Notes: generated by a model from the sequence alone, not told the origin. A stretch of DNA of 16,266 nt from JBBQSU01 sp038234815 (GCA_038234815.1 JBBQSU010000087.1:1-16266), one strand, 5' to 3'; numbered from the stretch's first letter, positions 7,551 through 15,062 are shown. Numbers and translations: made by a program.

Positions 7551-7982
7551 ATGGGGATTTTGAGGTATCCTATAGCGATGCTTAAGCAGTGGTTCGGCAA
7601 ATGGCTGGAAGCCAGGAAACCGAAACGGGACATGCTCGGGGATCGCGGGGAAAATCTGGCCGCGCGGTATCTGCGCAATCAGGGGTATCAGATCATCATC
7701 CGAAATTTCCGTTGCAACGTCGGAGAGATTGACATCATCGCCCGCGACGGGAAAACGCTTGTTTTCGCGGAGGTGAAAACGCGTCAATACGATGACCCGA
7801 CGCCCGAAGAACAGGTGAACACCCAAAAGCAGCACCAGATTACCAAGGCGGCCCATTTCTATCTAACGCGCTATGGTTCTCCGCAGCCGCCGGTGCGATT
7901 TGATGTGGTGGCGGTCGTCTGGCCGGCCAATCGTGACGCCATCATTCGCCATACGCCCAACGCGTTCGAGGCAACATTCTAG
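7551..7982 (+). CDS. yraN: YraN/UPF0102 family nuclease-fold protein
   Basis: This is a small restriction-endonuclease-like (PD-(D/E)xK fold) protein of 143 residues. The family is widespread and its cellular role is still poorly defined, with links proposed to DNA repair or recombination. Conserved landmarks are GDRGENLAARYLRNQGY (30-46), VGEIDIIARDG (57-67) and LVFAEVKTR (70-78). Together they supply the predicted E59/D61/E74/K76 metal site. The ATG at 7551 follows AGGGG at short spacing, and a second ATG at residue 10 (7578) would remove a weakly conserved leader. The gene lies 7 bp after tyrS, so they are probably co-transcribed. Confidence 0.92.
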   Translation: MGILRYPIAMLKQWFGKWLEARKPKRDMLGDRGENLAARYLRNQGYQIIIRNFRCNVGEIDIIARDGKTLVFAEVKTRQYDDPTPEEQVNTQKQHQITKAAHFYLTRYGSPQPPVRFDVVAVVWPANRDAIIRHTPNAFEATF

Positions 7983-8040
7983 GTGGTCCTGGAGATGGCT
8001 AGACCGCGGACCAACGCCGAAATTTTCTCCTCCGTTTGAC

Positions 8041-8805
8041 ATGATCGACACCCACTGCCATCTCACCGATCCTAGATTATCCGAGCAACTGGCGGGCGTG
8101 CTCGAGCGGGCCAGGCTGGCAGGCGTTAGCCGGATGGTCACGATCGGCACCAGCGTGGCCGACAGCTTGGCTGCAGTCGAACTCTGCGCGGGACGAGATA
8201 ACCTCCGCTGCGTCATCGGTGTGCATCCAAATTATACCGAAGAGGTTCCCGAAGCCGATTTAAGCCAACTTCGCGGACTTCAGGCCGCCCCGCAAGTGGT
8301 GGCGCTGGGCGAAATGGGGCTGGATTATCACTATGAAACCCCGCGCGATCGCCAGCGGCGATTCTTTGATCGGCAACTGCAAATTGCCTCCGAATACGCG
8401 CGACCAGTGGTGATTCATTGCCGTGAAGCGGTCACTGACACCCTTGCGGTGATGAAGGATTACAAACTCCCCGCGGCGGTGTTTCATTGCTTCACCGGTA
8501 CGGCCGAAGAGGCAGAACGCATTCTGGCTGCGGGGTATTATCTCGGGTTCACCGGTCCGATCACCTATAAGCGCAATGACGCGCTGCGCGAGGTGGTGCG
8601 TTTGACTCCGCTGGATCGGATGCTGGTAGAGACCGATGCGCCCTACCTGTCCCCCGAGCCGATGCGGAAGCAGAAGATTAATGAACCATCGCTGGTGATG
8701 CACACTGCCGCCATGATCGCGCAGGTGAAGGGGATTACGCTCACCGAAGTGGATCGATACACGACAGACAATGCCCAAGTGCTATATCAATGGCCGGCGG
8801 GATGA
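8041..8805 (+). CDS. tatD: TatD family metal-dependent hydrolase (DNase)
   Basis: This is a TIM-barrel, metal-dependent hydrolase of 254 residues. Characterised TatD proteins show 3'-5' exonuclease or DNase activity. Metal-binding positions are all present: H5 and H7 in DTHCHLTD, E91 in GEMGLDYHY, H126 in VVIHCREA, H149 in VFHCFTGT and D199 in VETDAPYL. The usual C-terminal signature PEPMRKQKINEPSLV also appears, with NEP typical of the family. The ATG at 8041 starts exactly at the conserved MIDTHCHL. The frame stays open upstream but overlaps yraN without homology. No clear Shine-Dalgarno sequence is seen. A 58-bp gap separates it from yraN, with the same direction. It is convergent with fliS. 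Confidence 0.95.
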   Translation: MIDTHCHLTDPRLSEQLAGVLERARLAGVSRMVTIGTSVADSLAAVELCAGRDNLRCVIGVHPNYTEEVPEADLSQLRGLQAAPQVVALGEMGLDYHYETPRDRQRRFFDRQLQIASEYARPVVIHCREAVTDTLAVMKDYKLPAAVFHCFTGTAEEAERILAAGYYLGFTGPITYKRNDALREVVRLTPLDRMLVETDAPYLSPEPMRKQKINEPSLVMHTAAMIAQVKGITLTEVDRYTTDNAQVLYQWPAG

Positions 8806-8858
8806 AAGGGCGCGGTTGAATCGGGGGGGATGCACAAATCCATGGCAGACAGGTCAGT

Positions 8859-9317
8859 CTAACCCTGCATGGAAATTGACGCTTCCATGCGGCCGTCGGG
8901 CGCGGGCATATCGAGCCGCGTGGCGGCTGCTGCCGCTTTGGTCTTGCCCAGTTTGTCCATTAGCAAAGCCCAGGTTTCGCGCTGGTACTTCAAAATATCG
9001 ATGGCGTCATTGATGGCGGGAATATCATGCTGAAGATTGGCATCGATGAGCCGCCGATAGGCGTAGTTGTATAGCCCGGCCAGTTTCTTGCACAAATCGG
9101 GGGCTATTTCGTGTTTTAGTCCGCAGGTGAGTTCGGTGAGGATCTTCTGAACCTTCGAAATCATGGCATAGCTCGTGTCGAACTCTTTCTTTTCCAGCCC
9201 GATTCGGGCTTGTTCGGCAAAGCGGATCGCGCCATCAAAAAGCATCAGTTGGAGTTGCTCGGGCGTGGCCGTTAAAACGCGCATCTTCAGATAATTTTGT
9301 GACGCCGCTGGGTTCAT
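8859..9317 (-). CDS. fliS: Flagellar export chaperone FliS
   Basis: FliS binds the C-terminus of flagellin in the cytoplasm, preventing premature polymerisation and delivering flagellin to the type III export gate. The 152-residue product is predicted all-helical. It has the family landmarks NPAASQNYLKMRVLTATPEQLQLMLFDGAIRF near the N-terminus (tyrosine plus a PEQL..MLFDGAI segment), then GLYNYAYRRLIDANLQHD and a KYQRETWALLMDK helix. The last 25 residues (AAAAATRLDMPAPDGRMEA) are a poorly conserved tail. It lies 69 bp downstream of fliD in the same direction, the classical fliD-fliS order. The upstream Shine-Dalgarno sequence is weak, so coupling to fliD transcription is likely. Confidence 0.93.
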   Translation of the reverse strand: MNPAASQNYLKMRVLTATPEQLQLMLFDGAIRFAEQARIGLEKKEFDTSYAMISKVQKILTELTCGLKHEIAPDLCKKLAGLYNYAYRRLIDANLQHDIPAINDAIDILKYQRETWALLMDKLGKTKAAAAATRLDMPAPDGRMEASISMQG

Positions 9318-9386
9318 AAACTGCCTGATTTGTTCATCGGCCTGATTGCCCGCTCAAGTTAAGTCTGTCCTGACGGCGAGCCGTCG

Positions 9387-12131
9387 TCATCGCTTGGAGG
9401 AAGACGGGGAGATGCCCGTGAATGAACTGAGCGCCGATTGCTGGCTTTGCAGTCCGGCCAGCACACTTTCCATGTTGGCAAACTGCTGCTCAAGCCGGGC
9501 GCGCTTGATGGCCAGCGCCGCGTCCATCTGGGTGATCCGATCATTAAACTGTGCCGTCACCGCATCAAGCGATTTGTTCGTTTGCGCGATCACCCCATTA
9601 CTGGGATCGATGAGAGTGGTCATGCGCGCTTCCAGAACACCGGCAAATCCCTGGTAGGTCGTCGTGGTTTTCCCGTCGGCGGTCTTCGATGTGGACATTC
9701 CGAAGAGCTTGCTCACCGTCCCAGGATCATCGGCATAGGCGGCACGGAATTTTTCTTCATCGAACGCAATTTTGGATTTGTCATCCAGCGTCACGCCGAT
9801 GTCGGCCATCAGACGATACTTCCCGCCCGTGTTCACCACTGTCCCCATCACGCTGTAGATCGTTTGCTGCACCTGCTGCACCGTGCTGTCGCCCAGCAGC
9901 AGCGCGCCGGTATTGGTGGTCGTATCGTAGGACGTCAGATCGTTGATCTTATCCACCATCCCGTTAAACGTTTCGACGTATTGTTTGAGCTGCGCGACGA
10001 CATTGTCGGCCGAACGGGTGACGTTCAGTGACACCGGCGAGGAACTTACGCCGTGCAGATCGATGGTGACACCCGGAATCACGCCCGAAAGCTGGTTCTT
10101 GCTGGCGGTAATGAGCAGCGGGTTGGGCGTGTCGCTCCCACCCAGGAAAACCGCCGCGTCCTGCGATTCCACCAGCGTCTGCGCGCGCACTGCGGTCGTG
10201 CCCCCGTCGATCACCACGCGCCCGCCACGCCCGCTGTTGCGCGCCGTCATCGAAAGCCTGTAGGGCGCGGCGTTCGATCCGTCGTTGATGATCGAAGCCG
10301 ACACCCCATATCCTGCGTTGTTAATCTTCGTCTGGACGTCGGCCAGCCTGTCGGTGGCCAGGATCGTGATCGATTTCTCCCATGATCCGTCGATCGTTGT
10401 CCCCGTCGCTTCGCCTTTGATGTTTAAGTCAGCTGCGGTCGAACTGTCGATGTCCGTCACGGTCAGCTTTCCGGCCCCCCCGGAAGTATCGGTCAAAAGC
10501 AGGCCGTCGCCGTGGGCGTTCACACTCGCGGTCACGCCCAACCCCTTGGAGTTAATCTCGGCCAGGACGTTCGACACAGAAATTTCATCACCTTGTGACA
10601 AATCCACCTGCGCTGAAACACCGCTCGCGTTGGTAATTTTGAATTTCCCCCTGGCGATGCCCTTTCCACCGTTCAGCCCGGCCAGAAGCGTGTTGGTCGT
10701 CACCCATTGCTTCTGAAGATTGGCGCCGTCCACCGACTTAACTGATAAACCGAACGAACCGGCGATACCCAGCGCAGCGGCGGTCGTGCCGGAAACGTCA
10801 CTGATGACCAAGCTGCCCGTTGCGCCACTGTCGTCCGTCAAACTGATGCCGTTTTGCGACGATTTCAGCCCCGCCGTCACATTGATTCCCGACGCGGCGT
10901 TGATCTTGGCCAGAATGTCTTGCACGGTTTTCGAACCGGCCAGATTAACGCTCGTCGAAGCCCCGCTGCGGTCCTTGATCGAAATCGTCCCCATCGACAA
11001 GCCCTGGCCCCCATTGAGCGACGTCAGCAGCACGCTATCAATCGGGCTGAGGATGGTATCGCCGGTGATCGTCCCGCCCGATGCCCCCGTCGTCAGCCCC
11101 AAGTCTTCGGCAGCCTTTGAGCCGGCCAAAGACGCCACGCCGAAACTTCCCAGTCCCGTGGTGTTGTCCGCCAGCGACAGGTGATTCGATCCGGTGGGGA
11201 TTGATGCCGTTACTTTCCCAGCACTGGCGGTATTGATCGCATCGAGAACATCGCCGATCGATTTAGCGCTGCTCACACTCACATCAAACGTGCTGCCGTC
11301 GCGCGTGGTCACCCTGAAATCGTCAGAAGTCCCGCCCTTCGTCCGCAGCCCGCGCGTGTCATTCAGCGCATTGATCGCTGTATCACGCGACAGGTAGTTA
11401 ATGTCGCTGCCGGTGAGCGTGTTAGAACTGCTGTTGCCGGCAAGCCCCAGGTCGGCAGCGCTGGTGCCGGCACCCAAGTCCTGCACGATCAGCTTGCTGG
11501 TGGTTTTTCCGGTCAAATCGGTCAGCACTATCCTGTCGTTGTTGATCGTCGCTTTTACTGAAACGTCGAGCGAGGTGTTGATTTTCTTCAGCACGTCGTC
11601 CACCGTCACTGCCGCCGTTGTGTCTATCACGGTGGTGGCCCCGCTGCGATCGGTGATTCGAAATTGCCCGCGAGCGATGCCTTTTCCCCCGTTAAGCTCT
11701 GACAACGCCGTCTGCGACACCAGCTCGCCCCCGCCTTGCTCGAGGGTGATCGTGCCGGCGCCCACTGAAGTTTTATCGAAGTCGGCAAAACCGTTGCTGA
11801 CGCTCTGCTGCGTCGTCACCAGCCGCGCGACCTGAAACTGATAGCTTCCGATTGCCGCGCCATTGCTGGCGCTGGCGGTAAGTACATTCTCATCCCCGCT
11901 CTGCGTGTTGGCCGCCTGAAAACTGCTGTCCTTCTTGAGGGTCGTACCGACCAGTTTTAGCGAGCTTAGCCGCGTCATCAGATCGGTGAAGGCGACCTTC
12001 TTGCTGGTCGTCGAATCCACGCGGCGTTGCAGTAGCGTCTTGGATTGACTTTCCAGGGAAATGAGCTGATCGATGATGCTCTTGGAATCAATCCCGCTAA
12101 TTAGCCCGGTGGCGGTGGTAATGCTTGCCAT
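9387..12131 (-). CDS. fliD: Flagellar filament cap protein FliD, unusually long
   Basis: FliD (HAP2) caps the growing flagellar filament and assists flagellin insertion; in some bacteria it also acts as an adhesin. The N-terminal FliD domain spans about residues 5-110 (TGLISGIDSKSIIDQLISLE opening, heptad-like DLMTRLSSLKL). The C-terminal FliD domain runs from about 675 (GVIPGVTIDLHGVSS) to 905. It contains QYVETFNGMVDKINDLTSYD and LMADIGVTLDDKSKIAFDE, and a terminal coiled coil (FNDRITQMDAALAIKRARLEQQF). Between them lie about five flagellin-hook-IN-like modules (residues 144-645). This makes the protein 914 residues, against roughly 450-650 for most FliD proteins. It follows the 67-aa gene after 9 bp and precedes fliS. 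Confidence 0.94.
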   Translation of the reverse strand: MASITTATGLISGIDSKSIIDQLISLESQSKTLLQRRVDSTTSKKVAFTDLMTRLSSLKLVGTTLKKDSSFQAANTQSGDENVLTASASNGAAIGSYQFQVARLVTTQQSVSNGFADFDKTSVGAGTITLEQGGGELVSQTALSELNGGKGIARGQFRITDRSGATTVIDTTAAVTVDDVLKKINTSLDVSVKATINNDRIVLTDLTGKTTSKLIVQDLGAGTSAADLGLAGNSSSNTLTGSDINYLSRDTAINALNDTRGLRTKGGTSDDFRVTTRDGSTFDVSVSSAKSIGDVLDAINTASAGKVTASIPTGSNHLSLADNTTGLGSFGVASLAGSKAAEDLGLTTGASGGTITGDTILSPIDSVLLTSLNGGQGLSMGTISIKDRSGASTSVNLAGSKTVQDILAKINAASGINVTAGLKSSQNGISLTDDSGATGSLVISDVSGTTAAALGIAGSFGLSVKSVDGANLQKQWVTTNTLLAGLNGGKGIARGKFKITNASGVSAQVDLSQGDEISVSNVLAEINSKGLGVTASVNAHGDGLLLTDTSGGAGKLTVTDIDSSTAADLNIKGEATGTTIDGSWEKSITILATDRLADVQTKINNAGYGVSASIINDGSNAAPYRLSMTARNSGRGGRVVIDGGTTAVRAQTLVESQDAAVFLGGSDTPNPLLITASKNQLSGVIPGVTIDLHGVSSSPVSLNVTRSADNVVAQLKQYVETFNGMVDKINDLTSYDTTTNTGALLLGDSTVQQVQQTIYSVMGTVVNTGGKYRLMADIGVTLDDKSKIAFDEEKFRAAYADDPGTVSKLFGMSTSKTADGKTTTTYQGFAGVLEARMTTLIDPSNGVIAQTNKSLDAVTAQFNDRITQMDAALAIKRARLEQQFANMESVLAGLQSQQSALSSFTGISPSSSKR
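10197..11702 (-). repeat. Tandem flagellin-hook-IN-like modules within fliD
   Basis: Four modules with a period of about 113 residues start near residues 144, 255, 369 and 484, and a fifth, degenerate one lies near 590. Each follows the pattern LNGG(K/Q)G...G.(F/I).I.(D/N)RSG, then a V.D(V/I)L..IN helix, a G..V.A.....I.LTD...G segment and A..LGIAG. Modules 1 and 4 share LNGGKGIARG exactly, which suggests internal duplication. The nucleotide span corresponds to residues 144-645. Confidence 0.75.
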
Positions 12132-12140
12132 GACAGTGCC

Positions 12141-12344
12141 TTAATCGTCCAAAACCGAACCCCGATACAGGTCCGACCAATCGTGTCCTTGTGAATCCTT
12201 CGACAGACGATTCACATCCGTGACAACCTTGTCCAGCGGATCATTCCGGTGCATCAGGCATTCCAACGCCCAAAGCGACAAAAAATGCTCGTGTGCCCGC
12301 CGAACCGTCCGCAAGCGCTCCGCTGTCGCCGACAATGTCTGCAT
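12141..12344 (-). CDS. Small protein of unknown function in the flagellar operon (67 aa)
   Basis: I do not recognise this family. The 67-residue product is predicted helical in its first half (ERLRTVRRAHEHFLSLWALE) and polar/charged at its end. It has no signal peptide or membrane segment. The ATG at 12344 follows GGGAG at 5-nt spacing, one of the better ribosome binding sites in the window. The gene ends 9 bp before fliD. A sigma-28-like promoter lies 30-60 bp upstream, so it appears to be the first gene of the fliD-fliS operon. A flagellar chaperone or regulator role is suggested by position only. Its small size and lack of homology keep the confidence moderate. Confidence 0.6.
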   Translation of the reverse strand: MQTLSATAERLRTVRRAHEHFLSLWALECLMHRNDPLDKVVTDVNRLSKDSQGHDWSDLYRGSVLDD

Positions 12345-12375
12345 GAGAACTCCCAGAGCAAAAGCCTTATAGGAG

Positions 12376-12404
12376 TTATCGGAACACGCCCCCGGCCGAC
12401 TTTA
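12376..12404 (-). promoter_or_regulatory. Sigma-28 (FliA/SigD)-like flagellar promoter
   Basis: The minus strand reads TAAAG (12404-12400), 17 bases, then CCGATAA (12382-12376). The enterobacterial FliA consensus is TAAAGTTT-N11-GCCGATAA. The -10 core matches fully, while the spacer is 2 nt longer than ideal. The predicted start near 12369 would give a leader of about 25 nt containing the GGGAG ribosome binding site of the 67-aa gene. Confidence 0.5.
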
Positions 12405-12506
12405 GGACCATCTACCCCTCGCGCACGGTATTTCGACAGGACCGCCCCAGGCCTCAGGCCCGCCCAGCGCCCGCGCGCCGGAAAAGAAAGCGAAAAGCCT
12501 ACCTTT

Positions 12507-12535
12507 TTGACGAAACTGAGCCGGTCGGATAAGGT
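12507..12535 (+). promoter_or_regulatory. Promoter of the tRNA-Ser gene
   Basis: TTGACG (12507-12512), a 17-bp spacer and TAAGGT (12530-12535) place the expected start about 6 nt before the mature tRNA 5' end. The -35 box is strong and the -10 box weak. Confidence 0.5.
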
Positions 12536-12547
12536 TTGCCGACCACT

Positions 12548-12634
12548 GGAGAGGTGGCAGAGTGGTTGAATGCGCCGGTTTCGAAAACCGGTCTGCCTGC
12601 AAAGGTAGCGGGAGTTCGAATCTCCCCCTCTCCG
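12548..12634 (+). tRNA. tRNA-Ser (anticodon CGA)
   Basis: A complete 87-nt cloverleaf is visible. The 7-bp acceptor stem is GGAGAGG paired with CCTCTCC (12627-12633), with discriminator G. The anticodon stem CCGGT/ACCGG carries the loop TTCGAAA, giving anticodon CGA, which reads UCG. A long class II variable arm and a T arm GGGAG-TTCGAAT-CTCCC (12610-12626) complete it. CCA is not encoded. The long variable arm is characteristic of serine tRNAs. The adjacent integrase suggests that its 3' part is the att site of an integrated element. Confidence 0.95.
12608..12634 (+). other. Candidate attachment site (tRNA-Ser 3' end)
   Basis: Tyrosine-recombinase elements commonly insert into the T-arm/acceptor part of tRNA genes and rebuild the tRNA end. 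Excisionase-like and integrase genes start about 330 bp and 510 bp downstream, oriented away from the tRNA. No second copy of this segment was found within the window, so the other att end must lie to the right if the idea is correct. Confidence 0.4.
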
Positions 12635-12663
12635 TTTTAAGTTCTTTGTGTTTCATAACTTAT

Positions 12664-12695
12664 GGCCCGACCATCACTTAGCGATTGGTCGGGCC
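12664..12695 (+). terminator. Hairpin terminator downstream of tRNA-Ser
   Basis: A perfect 10-bp stem, GGCCCGACCA (12664-12673) and TGGTCGGGCC (12686-12695), with a 12-nt loop is followed by GTTGTTT. It lies 30 bp after the tRNA and fits an intrinsic terminator with a modest T-tract. Confidence 0.65.
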
Positions 12696-12917
12696 GTTGT
12701 TTATGACCCCTGCCCTGAAGTTGCCCCTGATTGCCCTCGGACCCCTCCCTCGCGTCCCTCCTCCTTTTCATGCCGTCTTGAGGTAGTGGTGCCGACGCGG
12801 ATTGGTCGCTGCTGACACGCGTTTCGAGCATTTCGAATCGTCTCCGTGACAGGCTGGCGACCGCGCTCGATTCCTCTCGATGCAGAGGCATGAACGAAAA
12901 CAAAGCGATTAAGACGG

Positions 12918-12951
12918 AAGCTCAGCCCGCGACATCCACGAAGCTGAGCTT
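12918..12951. promoter_or_regulatory. Inverted repeat just ahead of the excisionase ribosome binding site
   Basis: AAGCTCAGC (12918-12926) and GCTGAGCTT (12943-12951) form a perfect 9-bp inverted repeat with a 16-bp spacer. It ends 1 base before the AAGGAG Shine-Dalgarno sequence (12953-12958) that serves the ATG at 12965. It could be an operator for the small HTH protein itself or an RNA hairpin gating its translation. Both roles are inference. Confidence 0.5.
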
Positions 12952-12964
12952 GAAGGAGATTCGA

Positions 12965-13144
12965 ATGGCGTTTGGCGATGAGTTTAAGCCGATCATGACC
13001 GTCGAAGAAGCCGCGAAGGTTTCACGACTGGCCGTGAAGACGCTTCAGAAAAAGGTCAGCGAAGGCAAGTTCAAGAAGTCCGTGAAGCGCGGTCGCCCCT
13101 TGCTGTTCTGGACGGATCGGTTCTTGCAGGAAGTGATGGGCTGA
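12965..13144 (+). CDS. Excisionase-like helix-turn-helix protein
   Basis: This small DNA-binding protein has 59 residues from ATG 12965. The core IMTVEEAAKVSRLAVKTLQ is the winged-helix/MerR-like HTH of the excisionase/AlpA (HTH_17) class. KKVSEGKFKKSVKRGRPLLFW follows, where the basic wing is expected, and it ends LQEVMG. Such proteins bend DNA and direct the integrase towards excision. The start at 12965 has AAGGAG at 6-nt spacing. The longer in-frame start at 12890 adds 25 low-complexity residues and has only AGAGG one base before the ATG, so I prefer the shorter form. It ends 3 bp before the integrase start, which suggests translational coupling. Confidence 0.8.
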   Translation: MAFGDEFKPIMTVEEAAKVSRLAVKTLQKKVSEGKFKKSVKRGRPLLFWTDRFLQEVMG

Positions 13145-13147
13145 TCC

Positions 13148-14338
13148 ATGCAGATGACCGATCGAGAATACGTTGAAGGAACCGAACCCGCGATCTACAT
13201 CGGCCACCGCGTGTATCGCCGACCCGATGCAACGACGGGCAAGAGCAAGTCATGGCATGCCGAATACACGGTCGAGAGTCGTCAGCGGTCCAAGGCTCTG
13301 GGGAGTCCGAACAAGGCCGTCGCCATCCGCTCGGCCCACGCTTTGTGTGAGAAGTTGCGCCAGGGTATCGACGAAAAGCCGCTGAAGCGCATCAAGGTCG
13401 GGGAACTCAAAGACCAGTACCTCGAAGTGATGACCAATCGCGGACGTTCGCCAAAGACCATGGTGAAGTACCGATTTAACTTGAACGAGTTCACAGATTG
13501 GTGGGAGTCCAAGAGCGACAAGCATGCAGCGACTTTCACGCCGCGCGACTTCTGGGCGTACCGAAAGCATCTGGCAAGTCGCGGCAAGAGCGAACACACG
13601 ATTGAAGATCGGATGGTGCTGGTCAAACAGTTATTCAAATGGGCGGCTCACAAGGCCAAGCTCATTCCGATCAATCCGATTGCGGATGAATCCGTGCCCG
13701 AAGTTCCGCCGACGCCGCAGCCATGCTTCACGCCCAAACAGGTCGAACAACTCGTCGCCGCAGCGCGCCCGCAGGAAAAACCGCTGTTCACAGCCTTGGC
13801 GTACTCGGGCCTACGCATCGGAGAGCTTGTCGCCTTGCGATGGCAGGACGTCGATCTCGAACGAGGTCAGTACGGGCATCTCCACATCCGACTCGGCGGG
13901 TCGAACGGAACGACGAAGGGGAAGGCGTCCCGCTTCATTCCAATTCACCCGAAACTACGCGAGGTTCTGGATGCGCTGCCGCGTGTTCATGAGCGCGTTT
14001 TTCTGCGACACCCCACGTCGCGGTATCCCGAAGGTCATCATCCGATCAATGACCGCCATCTGCTGGCCATCGTCAAGAAGCTCTGTCAGAAATGCGGCTT
14101 TCCTGGCTGGGAGAAGTTCAAACTGCATACGTTCCGCCACGCCTTTGCGTCGATGTGCGCTCGGAATCATGTCAGCTACAAGTACGCCTTGAACTGGATG
14201 GGCCATAAGAACAGCGACATCCTCGACATGTACGTCACGATGTACGACGACGCCGCCGATCAAGCGATGCAGACGATCAGCTACGCGCGTCCGATGAACG
14301 CAGCGGCGGCAACGGTCGCGGAAGCTGAGAGCGCGTAA
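13148..14338 (+). CDS. Tyrosine recombinase/phage-type integrase
   Basis: This 396-residue site-specific recombinase is predicted to integrate and excise the surrounding element. After a basic N-terminal arm-binding-like region (1-80), the SAM-like core-binding domain spans about 83-175 (GELKDQYLEVMTNRGRSPKTM, then QLFKWAAHKAKLIPINP). The catalytic domain covers about 195-380. The active-site set is complete: R223 in YSGLRIGELVALRW, a lysine near 257-259 (TKGKASRFIPI), H327 and R330 in LHTFRH, H353 in WMGHKNSDIL, and the nucleophile Y362 in DMYVTMY, nine residues after H353. ATG 13148 is used, and ATG 13154 is a near alternative. It follows the excisionase-like gene by 3 bp and precedes an 87-aa gene by 5 bp. 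Confidence 0.94.
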   Translation: MQMTDREYVEGTEPAIYIGHRVYRRPDATTGKSKSWHAEYTVESRQRSKALGSPNKAVAIRSAHALCEKLRQGIDEKPLKRIKVGELKDQYLEVMTNRGRSPKTMVKYRFNLNEFTDWWESKSDKHAATFTPRDFWAYRKHLASRGKSEHTIEDRMVLVKQLFKWAAHKAKLIPINPIADESVPEVPPTPQPCFTPKQVEQLVAAARPQEKPLFTALAYSGLRIGELVALRWQDVDLERGQYGHLHIRLGGSNGTTKGKASRFIPIHPKLREVLDALPRVHERVFLRHPTSRYPEGHHPINDRHLLAIVKKLCQKCGFPGWEKFKLHTFRHAFASMCARNHVSYKYALNWMGHKNSDILDMYVTMYDDAADQAMQTISYARPMNAAAATVAEAESA

Positions 14339-14343
14339 GCAGC

Positions 14344-14607
14344 ATGAACTGGATCAAACCATCTTTCCACCCGACTTGCTTTAACGGAGCCGAAGTCGTC
14401 TTTGTCTCAGAAACCCATCTTCTCGCGCGATGGAACCATTCCAAATGTCGCGGATGGAATCTGTATGTTCGCACCAGCACTCGCGTCTACAGCCAGACGC
14501 GATGGATGGGCGGCGCAGGTAGCGAGAGCCTTGAATGGACGGAGCAACAGGCATTCGAATGGGCCGACCAGCAGATCAGCGATAGCAGACAAACATTCAC
14601 AGGCTGA
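14344..14607 (+). CDS. Hypothetical protein (87 aa) in the integrase operon
   Basis: I do not recognise this family. The 87-residue product is rich in aromatic residues, especially tryptophan (NWIKPSFHP, LLARWNHSK, RGWNLYVRT, TRWMGGAG, ESLEWTEQQAFEWADQQI). The pattern suggests a small beta-strand domain followed by a terminal helix. There is no membrane segment. The start lies 5 bp after the integrase stop, and the stop lies 17 bp before the next gene, so a shared transcript is likely. No clear Shine-Dalgarno sequence is present, which would fit coupled translation. Confidence 0.65.
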   Translation: MNWIKPSFHPTCFNGAEVVFVSETHLLARWNHSKCRGWNLYVRTSTRVYSQTRWMGGAGSESLEWTEQQAFEWADQQISDSRQTFTG

Positions 14608-14624
14608 ATGAACTCCAAGCCGTC

Positions 14625-15062
14625 ATGCCAAACGATCCATACCCCGACACCGTTGCGGAAGTCATCGACGATACCCTCCGCTTCAAACCCGACGCGATTC
14701 AAGCCGTTCGCCGATTCAAAACCTCTCACCCATGGCGCGGCTCCCTCGACGAGCAGCACCAGAAGTTCAAAACGCTTCACGATGACCTCTGTGCCGCGTA
14801 CGGTCTGAACCCGCCGCCACGTCTGGTTTTTGGGAACGACCATGCCTCATGCAGCGGAGCAAGCTGTTTCTTCCCTGCGATGAACGTCATCGTCCTTCGC
14901 GGCAAGCTGTCGGTCATCACGTACCTGCATGAGTTCGCTCATGCGCGAGGAAAAGGCGAACGCGGCGCAGCGGCGTTCTCGATCAACCTGTTCAAGCGGG
15001 TCTGGCCGATCTTGTTCGCTCGATGCAGTCACGAGGGACACATGCTTCGGGCACCCCGATGA
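14625..15062 (+). CDS. Putative zinc metallopeptidase-like protein (HEFAH motif)
   Basis: This 145-residue product carries the zincin motif HEFAH at residues 102-106 (ITYLHEFAHARGKGERG), directly after a predicted beta strand (MNVIVLRGKLSVI). This is the usual strand-then-HExxH-helix arrangement of zincins. E112 or a C-terminal histidine could supply the third zinc ligand. The C-terminal end, FARCSHEGHML, adds further Cys/His residues. The N-terminal half (1-60) is charged and helical. There is no signal peptide, so the protein should be cytoplasmic. Context (integrase, excisionase) suggests a mobile-element accessory function. Candidates are SprT-like, toxin/antitoxin-processing or phage-type peptidases, none of which can be asserted from the sequence. 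The start has no strong ribosome binding site. Confidence 0.7.
   Translation: MPNDPYPDTVAEVIDDTLRFKPDAIQAVRRFKTSHPWRGSLDEQHQKFKTLHDDLCAAYGLNPPPRLVFGNDHASCSGASCFFPAMNVIVLRGKLSVITYLHEFAHARGKGERGAAAFSINLFKRVWPILFARCSHEGHMLRAPR

Noticed and set aside
9438..11835. Plus-strand frames opposite fliD
   Set aside because: They mirror the repeated fliD modules on the opposite strand and show no independent coding evidence.
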